From: Bradyrhizobium sp. CB1650
Lineage (GTDB): Bacteria > Pseudomonadota > Alphaproteobacteria > Rhizobiales > Xanthobacteraceae
NCBI RefSeq assembly: GCF_029761915.1
Contig: NZ_CP121695.1
Location: 5,051,501 to 5,115,500, forward strand
Length of the DNA stretch: 64,000 bases
Direction of reading: 5' to 3'
Shown: piece by piece, positions 16,957-26,804 of the stretch
Layout: the number at the start of each line of letters is the position of its first letter
How positions within the stretch are numbered: the stretch's first letter is position 1
Translations under genes and position numbers: made by a program
The notes under the pieces: model-generated
What the model was told of the DNA's origin: nothing
What the model saw: the letters and a program-made list of their open reading frames with translations, nothing else
Databases searched by the model: none

Positions 16957-18882
16957 ATGAACCCGGCCAGCGAATCCACGCGCCGCCCGTCGGTGCTGCA
17001 CATCTTCAAGATCTACTATCCCGACCTGTTCGGCGGCACGCTCACGGTGATCCGCGACATTTGCGCCAGCCTCAAGGACAGCTTCGCCTGCGCCGTGCTG
17101 GTTTGCTCGCAATCGGCCAAGCGCAACGAGGTCGTCGACGACGTCGAAGTCGAGCGCGTGCGCTCGTTCGGCAATTTGCTGTCGCTACCGGCCGCTCCGA
17201 CTTATCCCTGGCGGCTGTGGCGCCGGATCGCAGACCACGACCTGCTCGCGCTGCACGCGCCCTTCCCGCTCGCCGACCTCGTCTTCGCCTTCGGGCTCGG
17301 CCGTAGGCGGCCGCTGGTCGTCCACTGGCACGCCGACATCGTCACCCATGCCGGCCTGCGCTGGTTCATCCAGCCCCTGATGCGGCGGACGCTGCGGCAT
17401 GCCAAAACTATCATCGTGTCCGACCGCGTGCTGGTCGAGAACACGCCGCTGTTGCGGGAATTCGAAGACAAATGCCATGTCGTGCCGTTCGGCATCGACA
17501 CCACGGTCTACGACTGGCCGAAGATCGAGCCCCATCACGTCAACGATCGCGGCCGGCTCGTGCTCGCCTGCGGCCGGCTCGTTCCCTACAAGGGGTTCGA
17601 CGTGCTGATCCGCGCCGCCGTCAATCGAAAGTTCGAGGTCTGGATTATCGGCGAAGGCGTCGAGCGGCCGCGGCTCGAGCAACTGGTCCGGGAGCTTGGC
17701 CTCGGTGACCGCGTTCGCCTGCTCGGCTCGGTGAATGACTGCGAGCGCATCAAGCTGATGTGTATGTCCGACGTCTTCGTGATGCCGTCGGTGACCAATG
17801 CCGAGACCTTCGGCCTCGCCCAGTTGGAGGCCATGGCCGCCGGCCGCCCCGTCGTGAACACGGCGCTGGATACCGCGGTGCCCCACGTCGCCCGTCATGG
17901 CATGGAGGCGATCACGGTACCGCCGGGCGATGCCGAGAAGCTCGGTGACGCCATCGACACGCTGATCAGCGATCCCGAGCGCCGCCGCCGCATGGGCCTG
18001 TCGGCGCGGACACGGGCCGTGACCCGCTATTCTGCCGCATCCTTCAAGGAGGGCATGGAAACGGTCTACCGCGACGCGGTCGCCGCGCCGTGCAGTGAGG
18101 CGGCGCCCGCGGCCGAGCTGCCGCACGCGGCGGGCTGGCTGGATTCGGTCCGGATCGCGGCGGCGCTGGCCTGGTCCGACATGCGCCATCGCTACGTGCG
18201 CTCCCTGTTCGGTCCATTCTGGATGTCGCTGCAGATGGCGATCGTGGTCGGGGTGCTTGGCTCGGTCATCGGCCAGATGTCCAATGCCGGCGTGCTGGCG
18301 CGGCTGCCGATGCTCGCGTTGTCGATGACGGCCTGGACCTTCCTCAACGGCGTCGTGCTCGACGCAACCACGGCCCTACAGGGCTCGGCGAGCCTGATCC
18401 GCGACCGCGCGCTGCCGCCGGTGATCTTCCTTTTGCAGTGCACGTTCCGCCAGGCACTGTTTGCGCTGCATAATGCCTGCGTCCCGCTCATCCTTTGGCT
18501 CGTCCTGACGCCACGCGATTTCTCCGGCGCGCTCGAAGCGGTTCCAGGCCTGCTGCTGTTCGTCGCCTGCGCGTTTGCTCTCAGCCTCGTGCTCGGCGCG
18601 ATGGCTACGCGGTACCGCGACCTCAAGCCAATCATCGAATCGACGCTGATGCTGGCGTTCCTCTCTTCGCCGGTGATCTGGTCGTCCGACATGATCAACC
18701 ACCGCTCGACGGTGATGCGGCTCAATCCGCTGACGCATCTGTTCGCGGTCTGGCGCGAACCGCTCGTGGGAGGTCACGTCGACACGATCAGCATCGTCTA
18801 TGTCCTGGTCGCGCTGGTGCTGCTGAGCCTTGCGAGCGCACTGACGCTGGTTCATCTGCGCAAAGCCGCTTTCTGGATCTGA
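16957..18882 (+). CDS. Fusion of GT4 glycosyltransferase and ABC-2 type polysaccharide export permease
   Basis: One 641-residue protein joins two normally separate parts. Residues 1-375 form a GT-B fold family 4 glycosyltransferase: an N-terminal Y-P-D-L-F-G-G-T acceptor loop, G-R-L-V-P-Y-K-G-F-D near 205 and the E-x(7)-E donor site in E-T-F-G-L-A-Q-L-E-A-M near 282-292. Residues 395-641 form a Wzm-like permease that opens with the typical amphipathic W-S-D-M-R-H-R-Y-V-R-S-L-F-G-P-F-W and has about six membrane helices. The frame is continuous, with a short Ala/Pro linker at 375-393. The next gene is the matching ATPase. It probably adds sugar to a lipid-linked polymer at the exporter mouth (inference). 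A TTG at 16945 is an alternative start. Confidence 0.88.
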   Translation: MNPASESTRRPSVLHIFKIYYPDLFGGTLTVIRDICASLKDSFACAVLVCSQSAKRNEVVDDVEVERVRSFGNLLSLPAAPTYPWRLWRRIADHDLLALHAPFPLADLVFAFGLGRRRPLVVHWHADIVTHAGLRWFIQPLMRRTLRHAKTIIVSDRVLVENTPLLREFEDKCHVVPFGIDTTVYDWPKIEPHHVNDRGRLVLACGRLVPYKGFDVLIRAAVNRKFEVWIIGEGVERPRLEQLVRELGLGDRVRLLGSVNDCERIKLMCMSDVFVMPSVTNAETFGLAQLEAMAAGRPVVNTALDTAVPHVARHGMEAITVPPGDAEKLGDAIDTLISDPERRRRMGLSARTRAVTRYSAASFKEGMETVYRDAVAAPCSEAAPAAELPHAAGWLDSVRIAAALAWSDMRHRYVRSLFGPFWMSLQMAIVVGVLGSVIGQMSNAGVLARLPMLALSMTAWTFLNGVVLDATTALQGSASLIRDRALPPVIFLLQCTFRQALFALHNACVPLILWLVLTPRDFSGALEAVPGLLLFVACAFALSLVLGAMATRYRDLKPIIESTLMLAFLSSPVIWSSDMINHRSTVMRLNPLTHLFAVWREPLVGGHVDTISIVYVLVALVLLSLASALTLVHLRKAAFWI

Positions 18883-18885
18883 CGC

Positions 18886-19626
18886 ATGGTCTCGATCAGT
18901 CTGCGCAACGTCTGTCTCGATTACCCGCTCTACGGCGCCTATGACTACTCGCTGAAGCGGCGGCTGCTCGGCCACCTCATACGCGAGCCGGGCGAGATGC
19001 GGATCATCCGCGCCGTCGACAACGTCTCGATCGAGGCGGAAGCGGGCAGCCGCATCGGCCTTGCCGGCCCCAACGGCTCTGGCAAGTCGACGCTGCTGCG
19101 CCTCATCGCCGGCGTCTATCCGCCGAGCAGCGGCAGCGTTGCGATCAAGGGCAACGTCGTGCCCCTGCTTGGCCTGAACGCCGGCGTCAACCTGGACTTC
19201 GTGGCCGAGGACAACATCGCGCTCTTGCTGCGCATCAGCGGACGCAAGCCGAGCCGCGCGGCGATCGACGATATCTGGGCCTTCACCGAGCTCGAGGAGC
19301 GCATGAAGCGCCTGCCCCTGCGGATGTTCTCCTCGGGCATGCTGATGCGCGTCCTGTTCGCGACCGCCACCGCCTTTCCGGCCGACATCCTGCTGCTCGA
19401 CGAATGGTTGAGCGTGGTCGACGAGCAATTCGCCGAAAAGGCGCAGAGGCGACTCCTCAATCTGGTCTCGCAGGCGGCGATCGTGATCATCGCCTCGCAC
19501 GACCAGCCGTTGCTGCGGCGTACCTGCACCAGGATCGTCAATCTCGATCATGGCCGTATCGCCTCGACCGTCGCCGTCGAGCCGACGTCCACGCCCACCT
19601 TTGAGCTCCGTGAGAAACGCGCATGA
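18886..19626 (+). CDS. ABC transporter ATP-binding protein, Wzt-like polysaccharide exporter
   Basis: This is an ATPase of 246 residues, only three bases after the permease-fusion gene. It has Walker A G-P-N-G-S-G-K-S-T (61-69), a degenerate signature F-S-S-G-M-L-M-R, Walker B D-I-L-L-L-D-E-W (about 167-174) and the H-loop S-H-D (about 204-206). The N-terminal Y-G-A-Y-D-Y-S-L-K-R-R segment resembles that of Wzt/KpsT/TagH ATPases. It lacks the C-terminal carbohydrate-binding domain that many Wzt proteins use to recognise capped O-chains, so export would not depend on that recognition. It pairs with the fused permease. Confidence 0.92.
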   Translation: MVSISLRNVCLDYPLYGAYDYSLKRRLLGHLIREPGEMRIIRAVDNVSIEAEAGSRIGLAGPNGSGKSTLLRLIAGVYPPSSGSVAIKGNVVPLLGLNAGVNLDFVAEDNIALLLRISGRKPSRAAIDDIWAFTELEERMKRLPLRMFSSGMLMRVLFATATAFPADILLLDEWLSVVDEQFAEKAQRRLLNLVSQAAIVIIASHDQPLLRRTCTRIVNLDHGRIASTVAVEPTSTPTFELREKRA

Positions 19627-21002
19627 AGCAGAATATCCTTGTCGTCTCCGAAGCGCTCGGCGAGCCGAACCACAAGCGCGGCATCTTTCATTTCACGCGC
19701 GAGCTGATGCGCTCGCTCGCGGCGGAGGGCCACGAGCTCACGCTCCTCGTCGAGACCACGCGGCGCTACCGCAAGCTGCGCCGGCGCGAGCAGCGCACAC
19801 GGCTGTTTCCGGCGCAGTCGCACAATATCGAGCTGCTCGCCCTCTATCGCTTCCTCGACGAGGTCAACATGAGCGAGCCGGTCACGCGGGGCGGCCTGCG
19901 GCGCACGCTCGACTGGCTCCGGCACCGCCTCACCATGTCGGTATCGTGGGAATACACGGCCTGCTTCCTGCGCGCGATCGGCATCCGGGCCTTGCGGGCG
20001 CGGCTGATCGAGAACCGGACCGCGGCACTCGAATACATTCCGCCGGACCTGCGCCACCTCGAATTGTTCCGCGACTTCCAGCTCGAGCCCGGATTCTACA
20101 GCTACCAGGACTCCTCGGCCTTCTTCCTGCTGCCGCCACCGCGGATCGATGCGCGCAACTATGACGTCATCGTCGTGGACACGCCGACCCGTGTCGCGAT
20201 CAAGCGGGGGCCGAACGCCAAGGTGATCTGTGTCGTCCACGACCTGTTGCCGCTCACCGATCTCAAGCTGAGCGACATCGCAACGCGGCTATTCCTGTCG
20301 CGGCTCCTCACCAGCCTGCGTCAGGCGGACGAACTCGCCTTCGTTTCAAACTACAGCTTGATGCGGTTCAGGGAACTGTTGCCGCAATTTGCGCACCTAC
20401 CGGCGCGGGTCGTGTATCCCCGCACCCGGTTCGACGCCCCGGATGTCCTGCACCTGCCAGCCCCGTCGGGGCGTCCGGGGCGGCCGAGCTTCGTCGTGAT
20501 CGTCTCGAACGAGCCGCGCAAGAACGTCGCCACCGTCATTCGCGCCTTCCGCAACGTGCCTCAAGCCGATCTCGTGGTGATCGGCTATGCCGGTCATATC
20601 AGCCGGATGCGCAACCTCCCGCCGAACGTCCGCTTCGCCGGTTATGTCGACGAGCACGAAAAGGCCGCCCTGATCGCCGAGGCGCACGGCCTGATCATGC
20701 CGAGCTTCGCGGAAGGCTTTGGCGTGCCGATCATCGAGGCGCTGGCCGCGAACACGCCGGTGCTGTGCTCCGATATCGCCGTGTTCCGTGAGGTCGCGGG
20801 CGAACTCGCCGACTATTTCGATCCGTTCTCGACCGAGTCGATCGCCGCCTCCGTCACCCGCGTGCTAGCGCGGCAGGAGGAATGCCGCGGCAGGATCCGT
20901 GCACGGCGCAGCGAGCTTGCGGAGCGCTTCGGCTACCAGACCCAGGCCCGTGACTTCCTCGGCCAGTATGTGCCCGCGGAAAGCCTGATGGCTGCGCAAT
21001 AA
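19623..21002 (+). CDS. GT4 family glycosyltransferase
   Basis: This is a cytosolic or membrane-associated transferase of 459 residues. It begins with an N-terminal acceptor half (K-R-G-I-F-H-F-T-R-E-L) and has a C-terminal donor half with S-N-E-P-R-K-N-V-A-T-V near residue 298. The nucleotide-sugar site is P-S-F-A-E-G-F-G-V-P-I-I-E-A-L-A near 360-375. It overlaps the ATPase gene by four bases (ATGA), so expression is coupled. It most likely adds sugars to the glycan exported by the preceding ABC system. Donor and linkage cannot be predicted. Confidence 0.9.
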   Translation: MKQNILVVSEALGEPNHKRGIFHFTRELMRSLAAEGHELTLLVETTRRYRKLRRREQRTRLFPAQSHNIELLALYRFLDEVNMSEPVTRGGLRRTLDWLRHRLTMSVSWEYTACFLRAIGIRALRARLIENRTAALEYIPPDLRHLELFRDFQLEPGFYSYQDSSAFFLLPPPRIDARNYDVIVVDTPTRVAIKRGPNAKVICVVHDLLPLTDLKLSDIATRLFLSRLLTSLRQADELAFVSNYSLMRFRELLPQFAHLPARVVYPRTRFDAPDVLHLPAPSGRPGRPSFVVIVSNEPRKNVATVIRAFRNVPQADLVVIGYAGHISRMRNLPPNVRFAGYVDEHEKAALIAEAHGLIMPSFAEGFGVPIIEALAANTPVLCSDIAVFREVAGELADYFDPFSTESIAASVTRVLARQEECRGRIRARRSELAERFGYQTQARDFLGQYVPAESLMAAQ

Positions 21003-21013
21003 GGCATGTTGTC

Positions 21014-22291
21014 ATGGCCGCTGAACCCGCGGTGTGGTCGGGCCCCGCCGGACCAAGGTGGCAAGCTTGGCGGGACCGGACATCGCTGCTTCGGACCGCT
21101 GACGTCCTCGCGGTCCTGATCGCGGTCTCATTGCCCTGGTCAACCACGGCGCCGTCGATCTTCGTCGGGCTCTGGCTGCTCGCGGTGACACCGACGATCG
21201 ACTGGCGCGATTACGCGCACAGTCTCACCGGGCCCGCCTTCACCCTGCCCTTTGCGTTCCTGCTGCTCGCCCTCGTCGGCACGCTCTGGTCAGACGGCGC
21301 ATGGGCGGACCGGCTGCATGCGATCAAGCCGGTGGCAAAACTCGTGCTGATCCCGCCGCTGCTCTATCACTTCAGGCGGTCGGAGCGCGGCATATGGGTC
21401 TGCGTCGCCTTTCTCGTCTCCTGCGCCCTGCTTGCGGTCTTCTCCTGGATCGTGCTGCTCAACCCCACCTGGAAGATCACCGCGACCGCATCGGCCGGCG
21501 TTCCCGTCAAGAACTACATCGACCAAAGCCAGGAGTTCACGCTGTGCACCTTTGCGCTCGCGTTGCCCGCGCTGAGATTTTGGCGGGCGCGGCAGGTCGG
21601 AGCGACGATCGCCTGCCTGGCGCTGATCCTGCTGTTCGTCGCCAACATGGTGTTCGTCGCGTCGGCGCGCACGGCGCTGTTCTGCATCGTGGTCCTGCTC
21701 GGGCTGTTCGCCTGGCGCCATCTGAGCCGCCGCGCGACGCTATTCCTGCTCGCGGGCGCCGTTGCCGCAAGCGCGCTAGCCTGGACAGCATCACCTTATC
21801 TGCGCCAACGCGTCACCGACATTTCAGTCGAATATCAGCACGGCCATGAGGACATCAGCCGCGCCTCAACCGCGCAGCGCCTGACCTATTGGCGTAAGTC
21901 AGCCCTCGCCTTCACCGAAGCGCCACTGCTCGGGCATGGCACAGGCTCGATCAAGCGGCAGTTCGAGCGCACCGCCGCAGGCCGGAGCGGCCTCGACGCC
22001 GAGATCGTCAGCAACCCGCACAACCAGACGCTCAATGTCGCCGTCCAGTGGGGCCTGGTTGGAGTCGCTCTGCTCTACGCGATGTGGTTCGCCCATCTCC
22101 GCCTGTTCACGGGCGACGGGCTCGCGGCCTGGACCGGCCTCGTCGTCGTCGCGCAGAACATCGCGAGCTCGCTTCTGAACTCGCATCTGTTCGATTTCCA
22201 CGAGGGCTGGATGTATGTCCTCGGGGTCGGCGTTGCCGGCGGCATGGCGCTGCGCGCCAATGCCGAGCGCCACGATGACGGCGCGCCCTGA
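21014..22291 (+). CDS. O-antigen ligase / Wzy-type polymerase family membrane protein
   Basis: This is an integral membrane protein of 425 residues with ten or more predicted helices and the Wzy_C (O-antigen ligase) pattern: an A-S-A-R-T-A-L segment in the central domain, a large periplasmic loop (about residues 255-340) containing G-H-G-T-G-S, and H-N-x-x-L-N in N-P-H-N-Q-T-L-N. Members transfer a polymer from undecaprenyl diphosphate to lipid A-core or polymerise repeats. As the last gene of the cassette it fits ligation of an ABC-exported glycan. Its stop directly abuts the stop of the convergent binding-protein gene. Confidence 0.88.
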   Translation: MAAEPAVWSGPAGPRWQAWRDRTSLLRTADVLAVLIAVSLPWSTTAPSIFVGLWLLAVTPTIDWRDYAHSLTGPAFTLPFAFLLLALVGTLWSDGAWADRLHAIKPVAKLVLIPPLLYHFRRSERGIWVCVAFLVSCALLAVFSWIVLLNPTWKITATASAGVPVKNYIDQSQEFTLCTFALALPALRFWRARQVGATIACLALILLFVANMVFVASARTALFCIVVLLGLFAWRHLSRRATLFLLAGAVAASALAWTASPYLRQRVTDISVEYQHGHEDISRASTAQRLTYWRKSALAFTEAPLLGHGTGSIKRQFERTAAGRSGLDAEIVSNPHNQTLNVAVQWGLVGVALLYAMWFAHLRLFTGDGLAAWTGLVVVAQNIASSLLNSHLFDFHEGWMYVLGVGVAGGMALRANAERHDDGAP

Positions 22292-23530
22292 CTATTGGCT
22301 GCGTTCGTGGCCGACCTCGCCGGTGATGACGTCGCCGAACAGCTCCCAGGCCTGACCGTTGAAGCGCATCAACTGCATCTGCTCGATCGGGAAATAGTCG
22401 TCCGGCGAGGTGTTGACCATGATGCCGGGCAGCATCAGGTCGGTGTGGAAGTTCTTCAAGTTAGCGGCCTGCTTCATGACATTCTCGCGGGTGAGAATGT
22501 CGCCGCACTGCTTCAGCACCTGCGCCATCGCTTCGGCCTGGACATAGCCGTAGATGTTGTTCGCATTGGCCTTGTCGCCCTCGGGATAATACTTGTCCAT
22601 GAACTCGCGCCATTTCACCACGGCCGGATCCTTGTCCCAGGTCGGATCGGTCGGGTCTTTCAGATAGACCGTCGAGATGATGTCCTTCGAATATTCGAGC
22701 CCGGCGGGCTTCAGCACCGAGGCGACCGAGGTCGCTGTGTTGGCCAGGAAGAACTTTGGCTTCCAGCCGAGTTCGCCGACCTTCCGGATCGCCTGGGCCG
22801 AGCCCTTTGGGGCGGCCCAGGAGAAGAAGATGTCGGCGCCGGAATCGTGCAAGGCCACGATCTGCGAGTCGATCGAGGGATCGCTCACCTCGTAGGACTT
22901 GTCGGCGATGATCATGCTGGCCTTGTCGCCAAGCCCGTCCTTCAGGCCCTTGAACTGGTCCTTGCCGGCATCGTCGTTCTGCCAAAACACCGCGATCTTG
23001 CCGTTCGGGAAGTGATCGCGAATATATTTTGCGTAGATCCGCCCTTCGCTCTGGTAGTTCGGCTGGAAGCCCATCGTCCAGGGGAAGTTCTTGGGATCGC
23101 CGAACTTGGTGCCGCCGGAGGCAACGAAGAGCTGCGGCACCTTCTTGGCATTCATGTATTTCATGATCGCGGAATTGGAGGGCGTGCCGAGCGGCTGGAA
23201 GATCAGCAGGACCTCGTCGCTCTCGACCAGCTTGCGTGCCTGCTCGATTGCCTTCGGCGGCGAATAGGCATCGTCATAGCTGATGAAGTTGATCTTGCGG
23301 CCGTTGATGCCGCCCTGATCGTTGACCATCTTGAAGAACGCGGCCTCGGTCTTGCCGATCACGCCATAGGAGGACGCCGGCCCGCTATAGGGCATGATGT
23401 TGCCGATCTTGATCTCGGTGTCGGTGGCGCCGGGGTCGTATTTCTTTTGCGCCAAGGCCGGCGTGCTGGCCAACATTCCGGCGGCAATGAGCGTGACGAG
23501 GGCAGCAAGGCTTTTGCGACGACCCGGCAT
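22292..23530 (-). CDS. ABC transporter substrate-binding protein, branched-chain amino acid (LivJ) type
   Basis: This is a periplasmic binding protein of 412 residues. An Arg-containing signal peptide ends at A-L-A-Q (residue 28); a Leu/Ile/Val-binding type I fold follows (I-K-I-G-N-I-M-P-Y-S-G-P-A-S-S-Y-G, G-G-I-N-G-R-K-I). The ATG at 23530 has a strong GGGGAGAG site; an upstream in-frame ATG would spoil the signal peptide. No permease or ATPase genes of a Liv system are next to it, so it is an orphan binding protein here. The ligand is unknown; aromatic or amide compounds are as likely as amino acids in this family. Confidence 0.9.
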   Translation of the reverse strand: MPGRRKSLAALVTLIAAGMLASTPALAQKKYDPGATDTEIKIGNIMPYSGPASSYGVIGKTEAAFFKMVNDQGGINGRKINFISYDDAYSPPKAIEQARKLVESDEVLLIFQPLGTPSNSAIMKYMNAKKVPQLFVASGGTKFGDPKNFPWTMGFQPNYQSEGRIYAKYIRDHFPNGKIAVFWQNDDAGKDQFKGLKDGLGDKASMIIADKSYEVSDPSIDSQIVALHDSGADIFFSWAAPKGSAQAIRKVGELGWKPKFFLANTATSVASVLKPAGLEYSKDIISTVYLKDPTDPTWDKDPAVVKWREFMDKYYPEGDKANANNIYGYVQAEAMAQVLKQCGDILTRENVMKQAANLKNFHTDLMLPGIMVNTSPDDYFPIEQMQLMRFNGQAWELFGDVITGEVGHERSQ

Positions 23531-23644
23531 CGTTCTCTCCCCTATTTTGTAGTCTTGTTTTGCAGGGAGTGTCGCAAGCAGGCCCGCGGCTGGCAAGCCT
23601 CGGGATTTTCCGCGGCGTGAAACGTCGTCGTTGAAATCGGGAAC

Positions 23645-24556
23645 TTACGCAACGCGCCGCGGCAAACTCAGTACGCGCCCGTCAATCACGAGCAACGCGC
23701 TGCCGATGACCAACGCACCTGCGATTTCTCGCGCTGAGATTGGCTCACCGAGCACCAGCCATCCCAGAAGAATGGCGGTCACGGGGACGAGCAGCGTCAC
23801 CAGCATGACATTGGTCGCGCCCGAGCGGCGCAGGATCTGAAAGAAAACGATATAGGCCAGTGCAGTCGAAAGACCCGCAAGACCAAGCACCGCGAGCCAC
23901 GTCGCCACACCCGGCAACGGCAGCCGCCATGGCTTCTCGATCACGCCGGCGACGATCGCCATCATCACCGTCGAGGCCATCAGTTGAAACGTTGCCGTCG
24001 CGAGCGGAGGCGAGCCCTTCAACAATCGCCGCGCCGCCAGCGCTGCGAGCCCATAGCTGAAGGCGCCGCCAAGGCAGAGCAGGATGCCCAGCCCCTGCCC
24101 TGCCTTCGTGTCGATGCCCCATCCTCTCAGGACAATCACGCCGAGGAGCCCCAGCGCTACGCCGGCCAGGCGACGCATCTGCAACATCTCCTCGCCCGCC
24201 GCCGCCATCACCATCACCGTGAACAGCGGCGTCGTGGCATTGAGGATCGAAGCCAGGCCGCTCGGAATGAAGGTCTGGCCGATCACGATCAGCGAGAACG
24301 GCACCACATTATTGAGCAGTCCGATCGCAAGGAATGTTCGCCAGCCCGCAAGGCCGTTGGGAAATGCGATCCGCTGCGCCCGCAGGAGCGGCAGCAGAAT
24401 GATCGCGCCGAGGGCGACGCGCAGGAACACCAGCGTCAGGGGCGGCAGTTCCCGCAGCGCGGCGCCGTTGAAGAAGAACGAGCCGCCCCAGAGCACCGAG
24501 AGCACGCAGAGCAGCGACCAATCTTGAGCGTCGATCCGGTTGTCGTTGAGCGGCAT
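23645..24556 (-). CDS. EamA/DMT superfamily transporter
   Basis: This is an inner-membrane protein of 303 residues with ten predicted helices arranged as two EamA repeats. The first begins near W-G-G-S-F-F-F-N-G-A-A-L-R, the second near G-A-F-S-Y-G-L-A-A-L-A-A-R-R. Family members export metabolites, including amino acids and drugs. The start follows from the position of helix 1. The gene stands alone; a 117-base gap on each side carries no visible gene. Substrate unknown. Confidence 0.88.
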   Translation of the reverse strand: MPLNDNRIDAQDWSLLCVLSVLWGGSFFFNGAALRELPPLTLVFLRVALGAIILLPLLRAQRIAFPNGLAGWRTFLAIGLLNNVVPFSLIVIGQTFIPSGLASILNATTPLFTVMVMAAAGEEMLQMRRLAGVALGLLGVIVLRGWGIDTKAGQGLGILLCLGGAFSYGLAALAARRLLKGSPPLATATFQLMASTVMMAIVAGVIEKPWRLPLPGVATWLAVLGLAGLSTALAYIVFFQILRRSGATNVMLVTLLVPVTAILLGWLVLGEPISAREIAGALVIGSALLVIDGRVLSLPRRVA

Positions 24557-24674
24557 GGCATTTCACCTGGGCGGCGAGACCTGCCGCCTAGTCCGTCGCG
24601 ACGGACATTGCCACCCGATTTCCGAAACGAGCGTCCCAACGATCGGCGCTCAGGACACATGTCGCCTCAACCGG

Positions 24675-25565
24675 CTAAGAGGTCGTCGTCTTCGTCTTCG
24701 GCTTCGACACCAGCTCTATCATCCTGCCTTCGTCGTCGTCCGGCATCGCGGCTTTCGCCCGCGCGTAGGATTCGACCGCGGCGCGGGCAACCAGCGGCTT
24801 GTCGGCCAGTAGGGCTTCGGCGAGCTTCACTGCGTAGGCGGCATCCTTGTGCCGCAGTGCCGAGGTGAAGGTCGCGCCGCTGAAGTCGCGGGCGACCATG
24901 CGCTTGGAGTGGCGCTGCACCTGGGGGCTGGCGGCGACGCCGGCCTGGATCGACTCCAGCACGAGATTCATGTCGAGCCCGGCCTGCTCTGCAATCGCAA
25001 GTCCCTCGGCAAGCCCCGCGATCTGGATCGCGCCCATCAGATTGTTGATGAGCTTGTAGACGGTGCCGGTGCCGACTGGGCCGAAATGGCGGATAGTCGA
25101 ACCAATCGGCGTCAGATAAGGCCGCGCGCGGTCGAGATCGGCGCTGTCAGCACCGACCAGCAGCGTGAGCTTTCCTGCCGCTGCCGCATCCGGCAGTCCC
25201 GTCACCGGGCAATCGATGTAGGTCAGCCCGCGCCCGTTCAGCTCGCGCGCCATCTCACGCGCGTGGTCATAGGAGACGGTGGAGCATTCGATCGCGATGG
25301 TGCCGGCCTTCGCCGTCTTGGCCGCACCCTTGGGCCCGAGCCAGACCGCGCGCGAGGCTTCGTCGTCCGCGACCATGGTGACAACGGCGTCGGCATCGAT
25401 CGCGGCGTCCTCCGGCGAGGTCGCCCAATACGCGCCGCGCGCTATCAGGTCTTCGGCCTTGGCCTTGCTGCGATTCCACAGCGTCACCGTAAAACCGGCA
25501 TCGAGATATCGGCCGGCCATGCCATGGCCCATCCGCCCCAATCCGATGACGGCGACGCGGGCCAT
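24675..25565 (-). CDS. NAD(P)-dependent beta-hydroxyacid dehydrogenase family oxidoreductase
   Basis: This is a cytosolic enzyme of 296 residues in the 3-hydroxyisobutyrate/tartronate-semialdehyde reductase family. The N-terminal Rossmann motif G-L-G-R-M-G-H-G-M-A lies at residues 8-17. The substrate motif D-C-P-V-T-G-L-P near 119 (usually D-A-P-V-S-G) and the catalytic Lys in K-L-I-N-N-L (about residue 168) are present. The ATG at 25565 is two bases after the prfB stop, so the genes are probably coupled. The frame stays open upstream inside prfB, but that is overlap, not protein. Exact substrate unknown. Confidence 0.88.
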   Translation of the reverse strand: MARVAVIGLGRMGHGMAGRYLDAGFTVTLWNRSKAKAEDLIARGAYWATSPEDAAIDADAVVTMVADDEASRAVWLGPKGAAKTAKAGTIAIECSTVSYDHAREMARELNGRGLTYIDCPVTGLPDAAAAGKLTLLVGADSADLDRARPYLTPIGSTIRHFGPVGTGTVYKLINNLMGAIQIAGLAEGLAIAEQAGLDMNLVLESIQAGVAASPQVQRHSKRMVARDFSGATFTSALRHKDAAYAVKLAEALLADKPLVARAAVESYARAKAAMPDDDEGRMIELVSKPKTKTTTS

Positions 25566-25567
25566 GA

Positions 25568-26699
<1,132 letters not shown>

Positions 26700-26804
26700 G
26701 TCGTTCTCTGGTCTCGCGGAATTGTCCGCGTACGATTGAGATGGGGATGTAGCGGCGGCGGCTGCAAAGCGCAACCGCCGGAGCTTGAGATCGCGGATCT
26801 TATC

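Noticed and set aside
16953..18880. Fusion caused by frameshift error between two genes
   Set aside because: The frame is open and codon use is even through the Ala/Pro linker, with no in-frame start near the permease and no overlap pattern; still listed as a way to refute the fusion.
26757..26779. Hairpin between mrcA and prfB as a terminator
   Set aside because: GGCGGCTGC/GCAACCGCC pair well, but it is on the wrong side (right before the prfB start, after the mrcA stop in position only) and no T-run follows on either strand.
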